From the NCBI RefSeq assembly GCF_022647505.1, contig NZ_CP071409.1:4030001-4094000 (forward strand): DNA of 64,000 nucleotides, written 5' to 3'. Both the position numbers and the translations under genes were made by a program. Under the pieces are notes generated by a model that saw only the letters and a list, made by a program, of their open reading frames with translations, had not been told where the DNA came from and did no database searches. Source of the stretch: [Pantoea] beijingensis. Its GTDB lineage: Bacteria; Pseudomonadota; Gammaproteobacteria; Enterobacterales; Enterobacteriaceae. This document shows, one piece after another, positions 20,595 to 35,159 of this stretch; within the stretch, counting starts at the first letter, position 1; each line of letters starts with the position of its first letter.

Positions 20595-21182
20595 ATGTCC
20601 TTACAACAGCAGGAGATAACAGGCATTATTCTTGCCGGTGGCCGTGGCAGCAGAATGAATGGTGAAGACAAAGGGCTCATTTCATTAAACGGAGTACCTC
20701 TCTATCATCATGTTTTACAGCGACTGCAACCCCAGGTAAAGCAGACATTGATTAGCGCTAATAGGAATATCACACGTTATCAGGAAAGCGGCTGTCTTGT
20801 GGTTTCAGATATTCATCCAGATTTCGCAGGCCCCTTAGCTGGTATACTGGCATCGCTGCGTGCGATCGATACTGAATGGGCTGCATTCGTATCGTGTGAT
20901 ACACCTTTCATTCCCCTGGATTTGATCACACGCCTGTGGAGCGCTAAAAGACAGGCAAAAGCCGTTTGGGTGCGAAATGACAATAATGATCATCCTACGC
21001 TATCAATTATCCATCACAGCGTTGCCGACAGATTAGAACAGGAACTTTCACAAGGCCACGGTAGACTAATGCTATTTCTACAGCAAATCGGTGGACACGC
21101 CGTTATTTTTGACGATGATCCCCAGGTTTTTATCAATATGAATACGCCTGATGATATGAAATTTTATCAGGAGAACCATTAA
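20595..21182 (+). CDS. mobA: Molybdenum cofactor guanylyltransferase MobA
   Basis: 195 aa. Transfers GMP from GTP to Mo-molybdopterin to form the MGD cofactor. The nucleotide-binding signature 'LAGGRGSRMNGEDKGLI' is at residues 13-29, and 'SCDTPFIPLDL' carries the Asp that binds Mg. A GAGAGG element precedes the ATG. The stop is directly followed by the mobB start (TAAATG). Confidence 0.96.
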   Translation: MSLQQQEITGIILAGGRGSRMNGEDKGLISLNGVPLYHHVLQRLQPQVKQTLISANRNITRYQESGCLVVSDIHPDFAGPLAGILASLRAIDTEWAAFVSCDTPFIPLDLITRLWSAKRQAKAVWVRNDNNDHPTLSIIHHSVADRLEQELSQGHGRLMLFLQQIGGHAVIFDDDPQVFINMNTPDDMKFYQENH

Positions 21183-21722
21183 ATGGTGCCATTACTTGCT
21201 ATCGCCGCCCGGAGCGGTACCGGTAAAACGACCCTACTTAAACAGCTTATTCCTGTCTTGAAAGCACGTGGTATCCGCCCCGGAGTCATTAAACATACCC
21301 ATCATAATATGGACGTTGATACACCAGGAAAAGATAGCTATGAATTACGTAAATCCGGCGCCGATCAGGTGATGATTGCCAGTCAGCAACGCTGGGCGCT
21401 GATCGTTGAGGCCCCCCGGCATGAAGAACTTGATCTACAATATTTAGCCGCTCAAATGGATGCGTCTCAACTCGATATCATCCTCGTTGAAGGCTTTAAG
21501 CATGAGCAGATAGCAAAGATAGCGCTCTGGCGCGAAGAACATAGTAGTAATATCAGTGAGTTATTAGATAAACATGTTATCGCAGTCGCTAGCGATAGTG
21601 AGCTGAATGTAGATGTGCCAGTGCTCGATCTGAATAATCCGGAGCAGATCGCTGACTTCATTATTAACTGGTTAATACTATTTTCCAGGAAGGCAAATAC
21701 GGAGAGAATAATCAGCATGTGA
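21183..21722 (+). CDS. mobB: Molybdopterin-guanine dinucleotide biosynthesis adapter MobB
   Basis: 179 aa GTP-binding protein that aids MobA. P-loop 'SGTGKTTLL' near residue 11, preceded by 'LAIAARSG', and 'VIKHTHH' and 'LVEGFK' motifs of the family. Starts at the base after mobA ends, so the two are one operon. Followed by the 3' end of the rRNA operon, converging with it. Confidence 0.95.
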   Translation: MVPLLAIAARSGTGKTTLLKQLIPVLKARGIRPGVIKHTHHNMDVDTPGKDSYELRKSGADQVMIASQQRWALIVEAPRHEELDLQYLAAQMDASQLDIILVEGFKHEQIAKIALWREEHSSNISELLDKHVIAVASDSELNVDVPVLDLNNPEQIADFIINWLILFSRKANTERIISM

Positions 21723-21790
21723 GTCGTAACAATTATGGCGTGCTCGGAGGGGTAGGTGGCATTTCCCGCGGTTAACTCAGGGGCCCAAAA

Positions 21791-21830
21791 CAAAAAAAGC
21801 CCCCCGCTTTCGCAGGAGGCTTCTTTCTTT
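21791..21830 (-). terminator. rRNA operon terminator
   Basis: On the minus strand, AAGCCTCCTGCGAAAGCGGGGGGCTTTTTTTG: a strong GC stem with a long T tract, 6 bases or so after the 5S 3' end. This matches the T1-type terminators of enterobacterial rrn operons. Confidence 0.9.
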
Positions 21831-21835
21831 ATTTG

Positions 21836-21955
21836 ATGCCTGGCAGTTCCCTACTCTCGCATGGGGAGACCCCACACTACCATCGGCGCTACGGCGTTTC
21901 ACTTCTGAGTTCGGCATGGGGTCAGGTGGGACCACCGCGCTAGTGCCGCCAGGCA
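21836..21955 (-). rRNA. rrf: 5S ribosomal RNA
   Basis: 120 bases. The 5' end TGCCTGGCGGCACTAGCGCG and the 3' end GCATGCGAGAG...TGCCAGGCAT pair to form helix I. No tRNA gene follows between it and the terminator. Confidence 0.97.
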
Positions 21956-22052
21956 AATTCTTTTCGTGACGCTCATTCTGCGCCACTGATTCTTTATCCG
22001 TTTACAAGCCGAAAATCTTATCGTCTCTCTACCAAAACGCCTCTGGCGTTGT

Positions 22053-24960
<2,908 letters not shown>

Positions 24961-25175
24961 TCACAACCCACAGGCGTTTTGCAACGCATACGTGTCGTGA
25001 TAATTTGAGAGACTCGAACACACCGCCTTCATTCTTTATTACGGAAGAATGACGCGACGTGTCGTTTCAATTTTCAGCTTGTTCCGGATTGTTAAAGAGC
25101 AATATCTTAAAACCTGACTCGCGAAAGTCAGCTTTAAGCTATTTTTTGATAACGTCTTTCACTCGTTATCAGATA

Positions 25176-25251
25176 TGGCGTCCCCAAGGGGATTCGAACC
25201 CCTGTTACAGCCGTGAAAGGGCAGTGTCCTGGGCCTCTAGACGATGGGGAC
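25176..25251 (-). tRNA. gltU: tRNA-Glu (anticodon TTC)
   Basis: 76 bases including encoded CCA: GTCCCCATCGTCTAGAGGCC at the 5' end, anticodon loop CCTTTCACG, T arm GGTTCGAATCC and acceptor end GGGGACGCCA. Sits in the 16S-23S spacer. E. coli rrnB, C, E and G types carry this tRNA, while rrnA, D and H carry Ile and Ala. Confidence 0.98.
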
Positions 25252-25356
25252 ACGAAATTTGCTTAACCGGCAACCGGTAAGCAAACGGCAATGCAATTGC
25301 TCATTACATCTATCAGACAATCTGTTGTGGACACTGCGCCGGAAAGTATCTTCAGG

Positions 25357-26898
<1,542 letters not shown>

Positions 26899-27275
26899 AA
26901 AGTTTGATTTGCTTCAACTCGTGAAGCGATGCTCAAGGAAAACGTCGTAATGAATTTATTACGTGTTCACTCTTAAGACTTGATATTTTTTACGTCCGGA
27001 GACGTTGATATCAATCCTGCGAGTGCCCACACAGATTGTCTGATAAATTGTTAAAGAGCGGTGCAGTCAGCGGCTTCGCCTGCTGCTGCGAGGTGGCGTA
27101 TATTACGCTTTCCTCTTTCAGAGTCAACCCTTTTTAAGGAGGTTTTTTCTCTGGCGGTTCAGTGTGTTCTGAACCTCTGACCCGGTGGCCTGTAAGCCGT
27201 TGTTCCGTGTCAGTGGAGGCGCATTATAGGCAGTTCCTGACGGCTGACAAGTGTTAAATGCAAAAAAAAATCCAA
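26899..27275 (-). promoter_or_regulatory. rRNA operon leader with P1, P2 and boxA
   Basis: P1: -35 TTGTCA (27245-27250), 16-base spacer, -10 TATAAT (27223-27228), followed by a GC-rich GCGCCTCC discriminator typical of ppGpp-sensitive rrn promoters; an A-tract (27261-27271) just upstream fits an UP element. P2: TTGACT (27122-27127), 16-base spacer, TAATAT (27100-27105). The antitermination boxA GCTCTTTAACAATTTATCAG is at about 27041-27060 between P2 and 16S. Confidence 0.9.
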
Positions 27276-27455
27276 CTGCTTTATTTTCCATCAATCGCTG
27301 GATATTTGCACTTTTTAAGGTGTTTTTTTATCCATAAGGACCATTCCTGCCACAACATGAAGTCAATAAACTCAATATTGAGGATGCTATGCTTATCTGC
27401 ATCTTCCGTTCGCACTGCAGGTTAGCGCGATCAATAAAAATAATAAGGATGCTTG

Positions 27456-28853
27456 ATGCTTAAATCTGCCCGCAGTATGGCTGGTCTTCCGTGGATTGCC
27501 GCGATGGCATTTTTCATGCAGGCACTTGATGCGACGATACTTAACACGGCCCTCCCCGCAATCGCCCTTAGCCTTGAACGTTCACCATTAGCAATGCAAT
27601 CTGCCGTTATCAGCTATGCGCTTACGGTAGCTATGTTGATTCCCATCAGCGGCTGGCTAGCGGATCGCTTCGGTACGCGCAAAGTCTTTATTACAGCAGT
27701 GCTGTTATTTACCCTCGGCTCGCTGTCTTGCGCACTATCAAGTTCCCTGAGTATGTTAGTGATTTCACGTGTAATACAAGGCATAGGCGGAGCGATGATG
27801 ATGCCTGTTGCACGCCTGGCGCTCTTAAGAGCCTATCCGCGCAGTGAGCTACTGCCGGTATTGAACTTCGTTACAATGCCCGGGTTGATCGGGCCTATCC
27901 TCGGCCCTTTACTGGGTGGGTTACTGGTTACCTACGCGACCTGGCATTGGATATTCCTGATTAATATTCCCATTGGTATCCTGGGTATCATTTATGCACG
28001 TAAATATATGCCGGACTTCACCACACCTAAGCGCCGCTTCGATTTGTTAGGCTTTATTTTTTTTGGTCTTGGACTGGTGCTGTTGTCGAGCGGACTTGAG
28101 CTCTTTGGTGAAAAAATCGTTGCCAGTTGGCAAGCTTTGAGCGTAATGATTTGCGGGGTTGCACTGCTACTTCTCTATATAGTTCATGCACGTCGCTATC
28201 CGGTGCCTTTAATCGGGCTGCCTATGTTCAAAACACGAACATTTTCAGTTGGCATTCTTGGAAATATTGCTTCGAGGTTAGGGACCGGCTGCGTACCGTT
28301 TCTGATGCCACTGATGCTGCAGGTGGGTTTTGGTTATTCGGCTCTTCTGGCTGGCTGTATGTTAGCGCCAACGGCAATAGGCTCTATATTGGCTAAATCA
28401 ACCGTCACCCAAGTTTTACGTTGGCTCGGCTATCGTAAGACACTGGTGAGTATCACCGTGATTATCGGTTTACTGATTGCCACATTTGCTCTGCAGATGC
28501 CAGGCTCCAGTATACTGATATTGCTGGCCCCGCTATTTATACTGGGCATGACGATGTCAACCCAGTTTACCGCCATGAATACCATTACCCTTGCAGATCT
28601 GAATGACGATAATGCCAGCAGCGGCAATAGCATGTTGGCGGTATCACAACAACTGGCGATTGGCCTGGGTGTCGCGGTCAGCGCCGCGGTGCTACGCTTT
28701 TATGAAAATTTTGATGGCACAACCGTTCAGCATTTTCACGCAACTTTCCTGACGATGGGCATAGTCACGATTCTTTCTGCTTTTGTCTTTATGCTTTTAA
28801 AACCAGGAGATGGTCGGCATTTAATCGCGGACCGTGAAAAACGTAAAAAATAA
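27456..28853 (+). CDS. hsrA: DHA2-family MFS transporter HsrA
   Basis: 465 aa, 14-TM MFS protein of the EmrB/QacA drug-efflux type, close to E. coli HsrA (YieO). TM1 carries '[18 protein letters not shown]'; the MFS motif '[13 protein letters not shown]' follows TM2 and motif C '[13 protein letters not shown]' lies in TM5. Substrate unknown. An AAGGA element sits 6 bases before the ATG at 27456; a TTG codon just before it is in frame but not needed. Stop is only 5 bases from the end of rbsR, which converges on it. In E. coli hsrA also lies between rbsR and the 16S end of rrnC. Confidence 0.93.
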   Translation: MLKSARSMAGLPWIAAMAFFMQALDATILNTALPAIALSLERSPLAMQSAVISYALTVAMLIPISGWLADRFGTRKVFITAVLLFTLGSLSCALSSSLSMLVISRVIQGIGGAMMMPVARLALLRAYPRSELLPVLNFVTMPGLIGPILGPLLGGLLVTYATWHWIFLINIPIGILGIIYARKYMPDFTTPKRRFDLLGFIFFGLGLVLLSSGLELFGEKIVASWQALSVMICGVALLLLYIVHARRYPVPLIGLPMFKTRTFSVGILGNIASRLGTGCVPFLMPLMLQVGFGYSALLAGCMLAPTAIGSILAKSTVTQVLRWLGYRKTLVSITVIIGLLIATFALQMPGSSILILLAPLFILGMTMSTQFTAMNTITLADLNDDNASSGNSMLAVSQQLAIGLGVAVSAAVLRFYENFDGTTVQHFHATFLTMGIVTILSAFVFMLLKPGDGRHLIADREKRKK

Positions 28854-28858
28854 CGGAC

Positions 28859-29863
28859 TTACACAACCTCACCAACAGAAGCACGCTCAATCAGCTCAGG
28901 CGTTAAAACCAACGTTTGGCGATCAAAGTCGGGGTTTGCCAGTCGGTAAATGAGTGTATCAATGGCCAACTCCCCCAATTCGTCCTTGGGTTGATGGATC
29001 GTCGTGAGTGGAGGAGACATATAGCGCGCCAGTTCAATATCGTCGTATCCCATCACGGCAATATCCTGAGGAATGGTTAATCCGGCCTGATACAACGCAT
29101 GATAGACACCAACGGCCATTGCATCATTGCTGGTAAAGACAGCTTGCGGCGGCTGGGAAAGCGCCAACAGCTGATTCATTGCGTTATAGCCGCCCTGGAA
29201 TTCGAAATCACCATTAACAATATATTCAGGCAAAACAGGAAGCGACGCCGTCGTCATCGCTTTCTTATATCCATCAAGGCGCAGTTGAGCTGGCGTTTTA
29301 TCCTGTGGCCCTGTGATACAGGCGATGCGCGTATATCCACGGGAGATGAGATAGGATGTTGCCAGTTCCCCGCCCAATAGTGAGTTATCCTGAATAATAT
29401 CGCTGCTGCCTTCAAATGGTGCCCAGTCCATCATTACTGAAGGAATAGAGGGATAGCGATTAAGGATATCTATCGAGGGTAAATGGCTTTCGGTACACAT
29501 GATAAGCAACCCATCAACACGTTTTTGCAACAGTGTTTCGAGGCTGCGATTCATTCGATCTTCATCACCCTCGGTATTACACAGCACCAGACTATACCCG
29601 CGTTCGTAGCAGCTATTCTCTACCCCGCGTACTACTTCCGAAAAAAAGGGGTTACTGCTGGCGGTTAATAGCATACCAATGGTGCGCGTCTTGTTTATTT
29701 TAAGGCTTCTAGCCAGTGCGGAGGGTGCGTAGTTAAGCTCATGAATTGCAGCAATAATTTTCTCCCGCACCGCTTCACTAACAAAACGGTTGTTGTTAAT
29801 CACATGGGAGACCGTTGACGTCGAAACACCCGCTAAACGGGCGACATCCTTCATGGTAGCCAA
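28859..29863 (-). CDS. rbsR: Ribose operon repressor RbsR
   Basis: 334 aa LacI-family regulator. N-terminal helix-turn-helix '[20 protein letters not shown]' with hinge 'SALARSLK', then the periplasmic-binding-protein-like ribose-binding core (about 60-330) with '[19 protein letters not shown]'. Represses rbs genes and is released by D-ribose; two CGAAACGTTTCG palindromes upstream of rbsD are its likely sites. Starts 5 bases after the rbsK stop as the last gene of the operon. Confidence 0.97.
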   Translation of the reverse strand: MATMKDVARLAGVSTSTVSHVINNNRFVSEAVREKIIAAIHELNYAPSALARSLKINKTRTIGMLLTASSNPFFSEVVRGVENSCYERGYSLVLCNTEGDEDRMNRSLETLLQKRVDGLLIMCTESHLPSIDILNRYPSIPSVMMDWAPFEGSSDIIQDNSLLGGELATSYLISRGYTRIACITGPQDKTPAQLRLDGYKKAMTTASLPVLPEYIVNGDFEFQGGYNAMNQLLALSQPPQAVFTSNDAMAVGVYHALYQAGLTIPQDIAVMGYDDIELARYMSPPLTTIHQPKDELGELAIDTLIYRLANPDFDRQTLVLTPELIERASVGEVV

Positions 29864-29868
29864 GCAAT

Positions 29869-30798
29869 CTACCCCTGCTGCTGTAAGAAGCTATCAATCT
29901 CTTTACGCCACGGAACAGAAGGCTGCGCACCGGGACGGGTGACCGCAATCGCTGCTGCTGCATGGGCAAAACGCACGGCTTTCTCTATTGGTTGCTGTTC
30001 CAGAAGCGCGGTGATCAACGCACCGTTAAAGGTATCACCTGCCGCAATGGTATCGACCGCCTCAACCTTGAAGCCAGGAATACGCTTCCCATTACCCTCC
30101 ATACTTAGCCAGACACCGCGACTTCCCAGGGTAATCAATACCGTACCGATGCCTTTTTCATGTAACGCTGTCGCAGCCCGAGCAGCATCTTCATCAGTAT
30201 CAATATGAATGCCGGTAAGAATTTCAGCTTCGGTTTCGTTAGGGGTAATGATGTCCACCAGCGATAGCAGCGTATCGTCCAGCTTCGTGGCCGGTGCCGG
30301 ATTAAGGATCACTTTCGTCTGATGCTGATGGGCAATGTTTGCCGCGGCCAACACACTCTCCAAAGGAGACTCAAGTTGCATCAATAACGCTGAAGCGCCG
30401 GCAATAGTCTGCTGATATCGCATCACTCGTTCAGGCGTTAAAAACGCATTGGCTCCAGCATGAATACCAATGGTATTTTCTCCTTCCGCATTAACAAAAA
30501 TCAACGCTACACCGGTTGCGGTTTCTGCTACTGCATCAATCGAAGCTGTATCAACTTTATCTTCCACCAGTTGCTGGCAGATTCGTTCACCAATATCATC
30601 CTGGCCAACACAGGCAATAAAAGCAATTTCCGCGCCGCTACGGCCAGCCGCCACCGCCTGATTGGCGCCTTTTCCTCCGAACGCGACCTGATAGTGTTTC
30701 CCGATCACCGTTTCTCCCGGGCGCGGAAAATGTGCCAGATTGAGGATATGATCTGCATTAATACTGCCCAGAACGGCGAGTTTACCGGTTTTCATCAT
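29869..30798 (-). CDS. rbsK: Ribokinase
   Basis: 309 aa PfkB-family kinase phosphorylating D-ribose to ribose-5-phosphate. PfkB signature 1 '[15 protein letters not shown]' (about 42-56) and signature 2 '[14 protein letters not shown]' with the catalytic Asp of 'AAGDTF' (about 255). A 9-bp hairpin separates it from rbsB upstream, so its level is likely below that of the binding protein. Confidence 0.97.
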   Translation of the reverse strand: MMKTGKLAVLGSINADHILNLAHFPRPGETVIGKHYQVAFGGKGANQAVAAGRSGAEIAFIACVGQDDIGERICQQLVEDKVDTASIDAVAETATGVALIFVNAEGENTIGIHAGANAFLTPERVMRYQQTIAGASALLMQLESPLESVLAAANIAHQHQTKVILNPAPATKLDDTLLSLVDIITPNETEAEILTGIHIDTDEDAARAATALHEKGIGTVLITLGSRGVWLSMEGNGKRIPGFKVEAVDTIAAGDTFNGALITALLEQQPIEKAVRFAHAAAAIAVTRPGAQPSVPWRKEIDSFLQQQG

Positions 30799-30818
30799 GA
30801 GGAATTGTCCCTAAAAAG

Positions 30819-30842
30819 TGCGCCACCGCCAGAGGTGGCGCA
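30819..30842 (-). repeat. Hairpin in the rbsB-rbsK spacer
   Basis: TGCGCCACC (30819-30827) and GGTGGCGCA (30834-30842) form a perfect 9-bp stem with a 6-base loop right after the rbsB stop. Without a T run it probably protects the rbsB mRNA 3' end or partly terminates, keeping rbsB more abundant than rbsK. Confidence 0.65.
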
Positions 30843-30861
30843 TAGCCCTGCGTTTTTTGAT

Positions 30862-31743
30862 TTATTTGGTGATCAGCTTCAGATCGACCGGATTAATCGC
30901 CTGTACTTTTTCGCCTTTCAGCACTTTATCTGCAGTTTGTACGCCGATAATGCCAATTTGCTCTGGCATCTGCGCGACAGTTGCGCCCAGTTTACCGCTT
31001 TCAACCGCTTTCACACCGTCATCGGTACCGTCAAAACCCACAACAATCACATCCGATTTACCCGCAGTCTGTAGTGCACGCAGTGCGCCGAGCGCCATTT
31101 CATCGTTCTGGGCGAAGACACCTTGCACATCCGGATGCGCCGTCAACAAGTTCTGCATGACATTCAAGCCTTTCGTACGATCAAAATCCGCTGGCTGGCT
31201 GGCAAGAAGAGTAAATTTATGCGCATCTGCCGCCTGCTTAAAGCCTTCACCGCGCTCACGTGCTGCAGAAGCGCCGGCAATACCTTCCAACTGAATGATT
31301 TTTGCACCTTCACCCAGTTTTTTAGCCATGAAGTCACCCGCCATTTTGCCGCCAAAGCGGTTATCTGAAGCAACATGGCTGACAACATCACCTTTGGAAG
31401 CAACACGATCCAGTGTGATAACCGGAATTTTTGCTTGATTCGCCATTTTTACCGAATTGCCAACGGCATCAGAATCTGTCGGATTGATCAGGATTAATCG
31501 GGTGCCACGCACGGTAAGATCTTGTACGTTCGCCAGTTCTTTCGCTGGGTTATTCTGTGAATCGAGCACCACCAGATTGTAGCCCAGCTTATCCGCTTCT
31601 TTTTGCGCCCCATCCTTCAATGAAACGAAGAACGGGTTGTTCAGTGTGGAAACCACCAGGGCAATGGTATCTTTTGCCAGCGCATTGGTGCTAATAGCAG
31701 CGCTAAGGATTACAGCAAGTGCAGTCAGTTTTTTCATTTTCAT
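30862..31743 (-). CDS. rbsB: Periplasmic D-ribose-binding protein
   Basis: 293 aa with a signal peptide ([19 protein letters not shown]) cleaved near [11 protein letters not shown]. Type I periplasmic binding protein with '[17 protein letters not shown]' and '[12 protein letters not shown]' ribose-contact stretches; feeds RbsAC and the Trg chemoreceptor in relatives. AGGAAAT lies 8 bases before the first ATG. Confidence 0.97.
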   Translation of the reverse strand: MKMKKLTALAVILSAAISTNALAKDTIALVVSTLNNPFFVSLKDGAQKEADKLGYNLVVLDSQNNPAKELANVQDLTVRGTRLILINPTDSDAVGNSVKMANQAKIPVITLDRVASKGDVVSHVASDNRFGGKMAGDFMAKKLGEGAKIIQLEGIAGASAARERGEGFKQAADAHKFTLLASQPADFDRTKGLNVMQNLLTAHPDVQGVFAQNDEMALGALRALQTAGKSDVIVVGFDGTDDGVKAVESGKLGATVAQMPEQIGIIGVQTADKVLKGEKVQAINPVDLKLITK

Positions 31744-31850
31744 GTTCTAATTTCCTGTAGGGATAACCCGAAGTGCTGGATATCGCAGCGCGTTAGCAAA
31801 GCCTGTGTTCAGGTCAATGCGACAACGGATATCAAACTCGACGGGCCGGG

Positions 31851-32822
31851 TTATTTACTGCTTTTATTGTCTACCAGCACCGCCAATAAAATGACTACTG
31901 CTTTAACGATCATCTGGTAGTAAGAAGAAACACCTAATAAATTCAGACCATTATTGAGAAATCCGAGGATCAACGCACCGATCAACGTTCCCACAATGCG
32001 CCCTTTCCCACCCGCCAGGCTGGTTCCCCCCAGCACAACAGCGGCAATGGCATCCAGCTCGTAGCCAGTACCCGCTGTTGGCTGCGCAGAGGAGAGTCGC
32101 GCAACTTCAATGACGCCAGCCAACGCCGCCGTCATACCACACAATGAATAAACGATGATTTTGACACGATTAACGTTGATACCCGAAAGGCTCGTCGCAG
32201 CCTCGTTGCCACCCAGAGCATAGATATAACGGCCTAAGCGAGTGTGATGCAGCATGTACCACGCCAGTACGAAAACAATGGCCATAATCCAGATTGGGGC
32301 TGGCACGCCGAGTGGACGACCAATACCGAACCAACCAAAAAGATCGGCATTATCGTTAAAACCGGTGTTTACCGGGCTACCATTGGTATAAACCATCGTG
32401 ACACCGCGTAATAACAGCATCATTACCAGCGTGGCGATAAATGCCTGTACTTTTCCTTTGGCGACAATAGTGCCGGTAATTGCGCCAATAACCGTTCCTA
32501 GCGCTAACGCACCAGCCACAGCAACCAACGCGTTGACCTCCAGGCCAACCAGCGACGCTGCCACCGCGCCGGTTAGCGCCAGCAATGAGCCGACGGAAAG
32601 ATCAATACCGGATGTGAGAATAACTAGCGTCATTCCAACCGCCATAATGGCGTTAACAGATGTCTGTTGCAGGATATTGAACAGATTATTCAGCGTAAAA
32701 AAACTGGGGCTCAGGCTAGAAACGATAGCGATCAGCACAATTAAGGCAATCAGCGATTTTTGTTCCAGCAACCAGGCTTTGCTTATCATACGACGGCGTG
32801 CAGGTAACATTTGGCTACTCAT
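31851..32822 (-). CDS. rbsC: Ribose ABC transporter permease
   Basis: 323 aa, inner-membrane permease with about 8-10 hydrophobic segments, family BPD_transp_2. Conserved motifs: '[21 protein letters not shown]' in pieces and the EAA-like loop '[14 protein letters not shown]'. Its start overlaps the rbsA stop by 8 bases. Spacing to rbsB is 107 bases. Confidence 0.97.
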   Translation of the reverse strand: MSSQMLPARRRMISKAWLLEQKSLIALIVLIAIVSSLSPSFFTLNNLFNILQQTSVNAIMAVGMTLVILTSGIDLSVGSLLALTGAVAASLVGLEVNALVAVAGALALGTVIGAITGTIVAKGKVQAFIATLVMMLLLRGVTMVYTNGSPVNTGFNDNADLFGWFGIGRPLGVPAPIWIMAIVFVLAWYMLHHTRLGRYIYALGGNEAATSLSGINVNRVKIIVYSLCGMTAALAGVIEVARLSSAQPTAGTGYELDAIAAVVLGGTSLAGGKGRIVGTLIGALILGFLNNGLNLLGVSSYYQMIVKAVVILLAVLVDNKSSK

Positions 32823-34329
32823 AATGGACTAACTCCTCGCTGTGTTGCTTACCCACGGCCGCAGCCATAAGGGCCTCCTGCGTGGCCTGTTCTATCGGGA
32901 AAGTGCCGCTGAGACGACCTTCATGCATCACCAGAATACGATCGCTCATGCCCAATACCTCTGGCATTTCAGATGAGACTAAGATGATGCTAAGCCCTTC
33001 CTCTTTAAATTGATTAATAAGTTGATAGATCTCTTTCTTCGCGCCAACATCCACGCCGCGTGTAGGCTCATCCAGAATCAGTACTTTCGGGCGAGTCATC
33101 AGTCCACGCGCGATGGCAATTTTTTGCTGATTACCACCGGAAAGTAGGCCAATCGGTTGATCCATAGACGGTGTTTTTACCTTGAAGAGGCGAATAAAAT
33201 CGCCTACGGCCAGTTGCTCTTCAGCATGCTTCAGGCGTCCACCCGCGTGACTGAAATAACGCAGAGCGGTTAGCGACATGTTTTCTTTCACTGACATGCC
33301 CAACACCAATCCATCACGCTTGCGATCTTCAGAGATATACACGATGCCGTTCGCCAACCCTTCTTCAGGCGTGCGGGCTACAACGCTGTGCCCATCAAGC
33401 GTAACGTTACCGCCAGTACGTGGTAACGCGCCGTACAGCACTTTCATCAGTTCCGTACGCCCCGCACCCATCAGCCCCGCCACGCCAAGAATCTCTCCTT
33501 TACGCAATGTGAAACTGACGTCATCAACACCAGGACCACTAAGGTGTTCAACCTTAAGCAGGATCTCACCGGGCGCTTTATCCAGCCGTGGATACTGCTC
33601 TTCGAGTTTGCGGCCAACCATCATTTCAATAAGCGACTCTTCACTCAGCGTAGTGACCGCTCGCTCTGCAATGAACTGACCATCACGGAAGATGGTGACG
33701 TCATCGCAGATTTCGAAAATCTCTTTCATTCGATGCGAGATATAAACAATACCGCAGCCTTGCGCTTTTAATTCGTTAATAACGCGAAATAACGAAACCG
33801 TTTCGGTATCCGTCAGGGCATCGGTTGGCTCATCCATAATGATGACTTTCGATTCGAAACTCAGCACTTTAGCGATTTCAACCATCTGCTGATCGCCAAT
33901 AGAGAGCTCGCTAACCAGCTTGTGGCTGTTAAAGCGCAAATTGAGTCGTTTCAGTAATACATCAGCGGCGGCATACATTTTTTTCCACTGAATACGACCA
34001 AAACGATTAACAAACTCACGTCCCAGAAAAATGTTTTCCGCGATACTGAGTTGGGGGATCAGATTAAGTTCCTGATGAATAATACCGATACCCGCTTCCT
34101 GTGAAGCCTTTGGTCCATTGAAGCGAGTTTCATTACCCAACCACAACAGCGATCCGGCATCACGCTGATAAATACCGGTCAGCACTTTCATCATTGTCGA
34201 CTTACCGGCACCATTTTCCCCGACCAGTGCCATAACGCGGCCAGGATAAACGGACAACGCGGCGCCAGAGAGCGCTTTTACGCCCGGAAAAGATTTATCA
34301 ATACCTTTCAGTTCCAGTAACGGTTGCAT
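32815..34329 (-). CDS. rbsA: Ribose ABC transporter ATP-binding protein
   Basis: 504 aa with two ABC modules. Module 1: Walker A 'GENGAGKST' (about 37-45), signature '[12 protein letters not shown]', Walker B '[12 protein letters not shown]'. Module 2: degenerate Walker A '[10 protein letters not shown]', signature 'LSGGNQQK', Walker B '[12 protein letters not shown]'. Degeneration of the second P-loop is normal for sugar ABC ATPases of this class. Confidence 0.97.
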   Translation of the reverse strand: MQPLLELKGIDKSFPGVKALSGAALSVYPGRVMALVGENGAGKSTMMKVLTGIYQRDAGSLLWLGNETRFNGPKASQEAGIGIIHQELNLIPQLSIAENIFLGREFVNRFGRIQWKKMYAAADVLLKRLNLRFNSHKLVSELSIGDQQMVEIAKVLSFESKVIIMDEPTDALTDTETVSLFRVINELKAQGCGIVYISHRMKEIFEICDDVTIFRDGQFIAERAVTTLSEESLIEMMVGRKLEEQYPRLDKAPGEILLKVEHLSGPGVDDVSFTLRKGEILGVAGLMGAGRTELMKVLYGALPRTGGNVTLDGHSVVARTPEEGLANGIVYISEDRKRDGLVLGMSVKENMSLTALRYFSHAGGRLKHAEEQLAVGDFIRLFKVKTPSMDQPIGLLSGGNQQKIAIARGLMTRPKVLILDEPTRGVDVGAKKEIYQLINQFKEEGLSIILVSSEMPEVLGMSDRILVMHEGRLSGTFPIEQATQEALMAAAVGKQHSEELVHYE

Positions 34330-34336
34330 ATCAACC

Positions 34337-34756
34337 TCAGAATGTCACGCCAGCACTGAGGATGACATTCGCATACGGGGAACACTCCCCGCTGCGAATG
34401 ACAGCCTGACTGCGTTGTGTTTGTAATTTGAACTGTTCATGACTGATATAACGGATACTGATAGGTTTTCCCTGGTGTTGTTGCAATCGTTCAAGATGTG
34501 CGATCAGTTCGTTATGAAGCTGCGGATTGTGCTGCTTAATTTCCTCCGCAATGAGGGCACTTTCTACCTGCATCTCTTGCGTTACCGCTTCGGTGACCTG
34601 CATAAAACTGGGTATACCATGCGTCAGCGCCAGATCGATACGCTGTGGGCCCACAGGAACAGGTAAGCCTGCATCGCCAATCGTCAGGCAATCGGTATGG
34701 CCCAAACGGGAAATCACGTAAGAAACTTCAGAATTCAGTAAGGTGCCTTTTTTCAT
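34337..34756 (-). CDS. rbsD: D-ribose pyranase
   Basis: 139 aa, first gene of the rbs operon. Interconverts beta-pyranose and beta-furanose ribose. Catalytic His of '[18 protein letters not shown]' (about residue 20) and the C-terminal '[11 protein letters not shown]' with the active-site Tyr are present. GGAG lies 6 bases before the ATG, and an RbsR-type operator begins 13 bases upstream. Confidence 0.96.
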   Translation of the reverse strand: MKKGTLLNSEVSYVISRLGHTDCLTIGDAGLPVPVGPQRIDLALTHGIPSFMQVTEAVTQEMQVESALIAEEIKQHNPQLHNELIAHLERLQQHQGKPISIRYISHEQFKLQTQRSQAVIRSGECSPYANVILSAGVTF

Positions 34757-34960
34757 TTTTTACTCCAGAGCGAAACGTTTCGCTAACAATGAGTTTAAAA
34801 AAAGTGCGGCGGAAAACAACGGGAATATGATAAAAATGTGATCGCCATCGAAACGTTTCGCTCTCTGTGTTTAAAATTTGGTTTAGGACAAAGACGTGAG
34901 ATGAAAAAAGACGATAAAACAGCGGCGTGTTAGCAATGCAGTTGGCACACAATGATGAAC
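34757..34960 (-). promoter_or_regulatory. rbs operon control region with two RbsR operators and a CRP half-site
   Basis: Two LacI-family palindromes: AGCGAAACGTTTCGCT (34769-34784, 16-bp perfect) near the rbsD ribosome site and CGAAACGTTTCG (34849-34860) further upstream; centres are 78 bases apart. Next to the second, GATCACAT (34835-34842 as ATGTGATC on the plus strand) is a CRP half-site; in E. coli CRP activates rbs. Two operators suggest a repression loop. Confidence 0.8.
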
Positions 34961-35067
34961 CGTTGCGCCGCCACGCACTGGCTGATCTTGATGCAGGGGG
35001 CGGGCAGGGTAAGCGTTTTACCGGCCGACGGGACAGGAAAAGCCGACTGCAGCTTAGAACTTTCCAT

Positions 35068-35105
35068 CGTTAGCAATCTCGCAATGCTGCACGAGATTGC
35101 TAACG
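35068..35105. repeat. 14-bp perfect inverted repeat after kup
   Basis: CGTTAGCAATCTCG (35068-35081) and its exact complement CGAGATTGCTAACG (35092-35105) flank a 10-base centre. It lies 55 bases past the kup stop and could be a transcription end without T run, or a protein site. The rest of 34961-35159 shows no gene; a GAAGGG/CCTTC hairpin near 35122-35145 is closer to the kup stop. Confidence 0.6.
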
Positions 35106-35159
35106 CGATGTGCTAATCGTCAGGAAGGGGGTTTTCAGCCTTCTCCCGGTATATCACCG

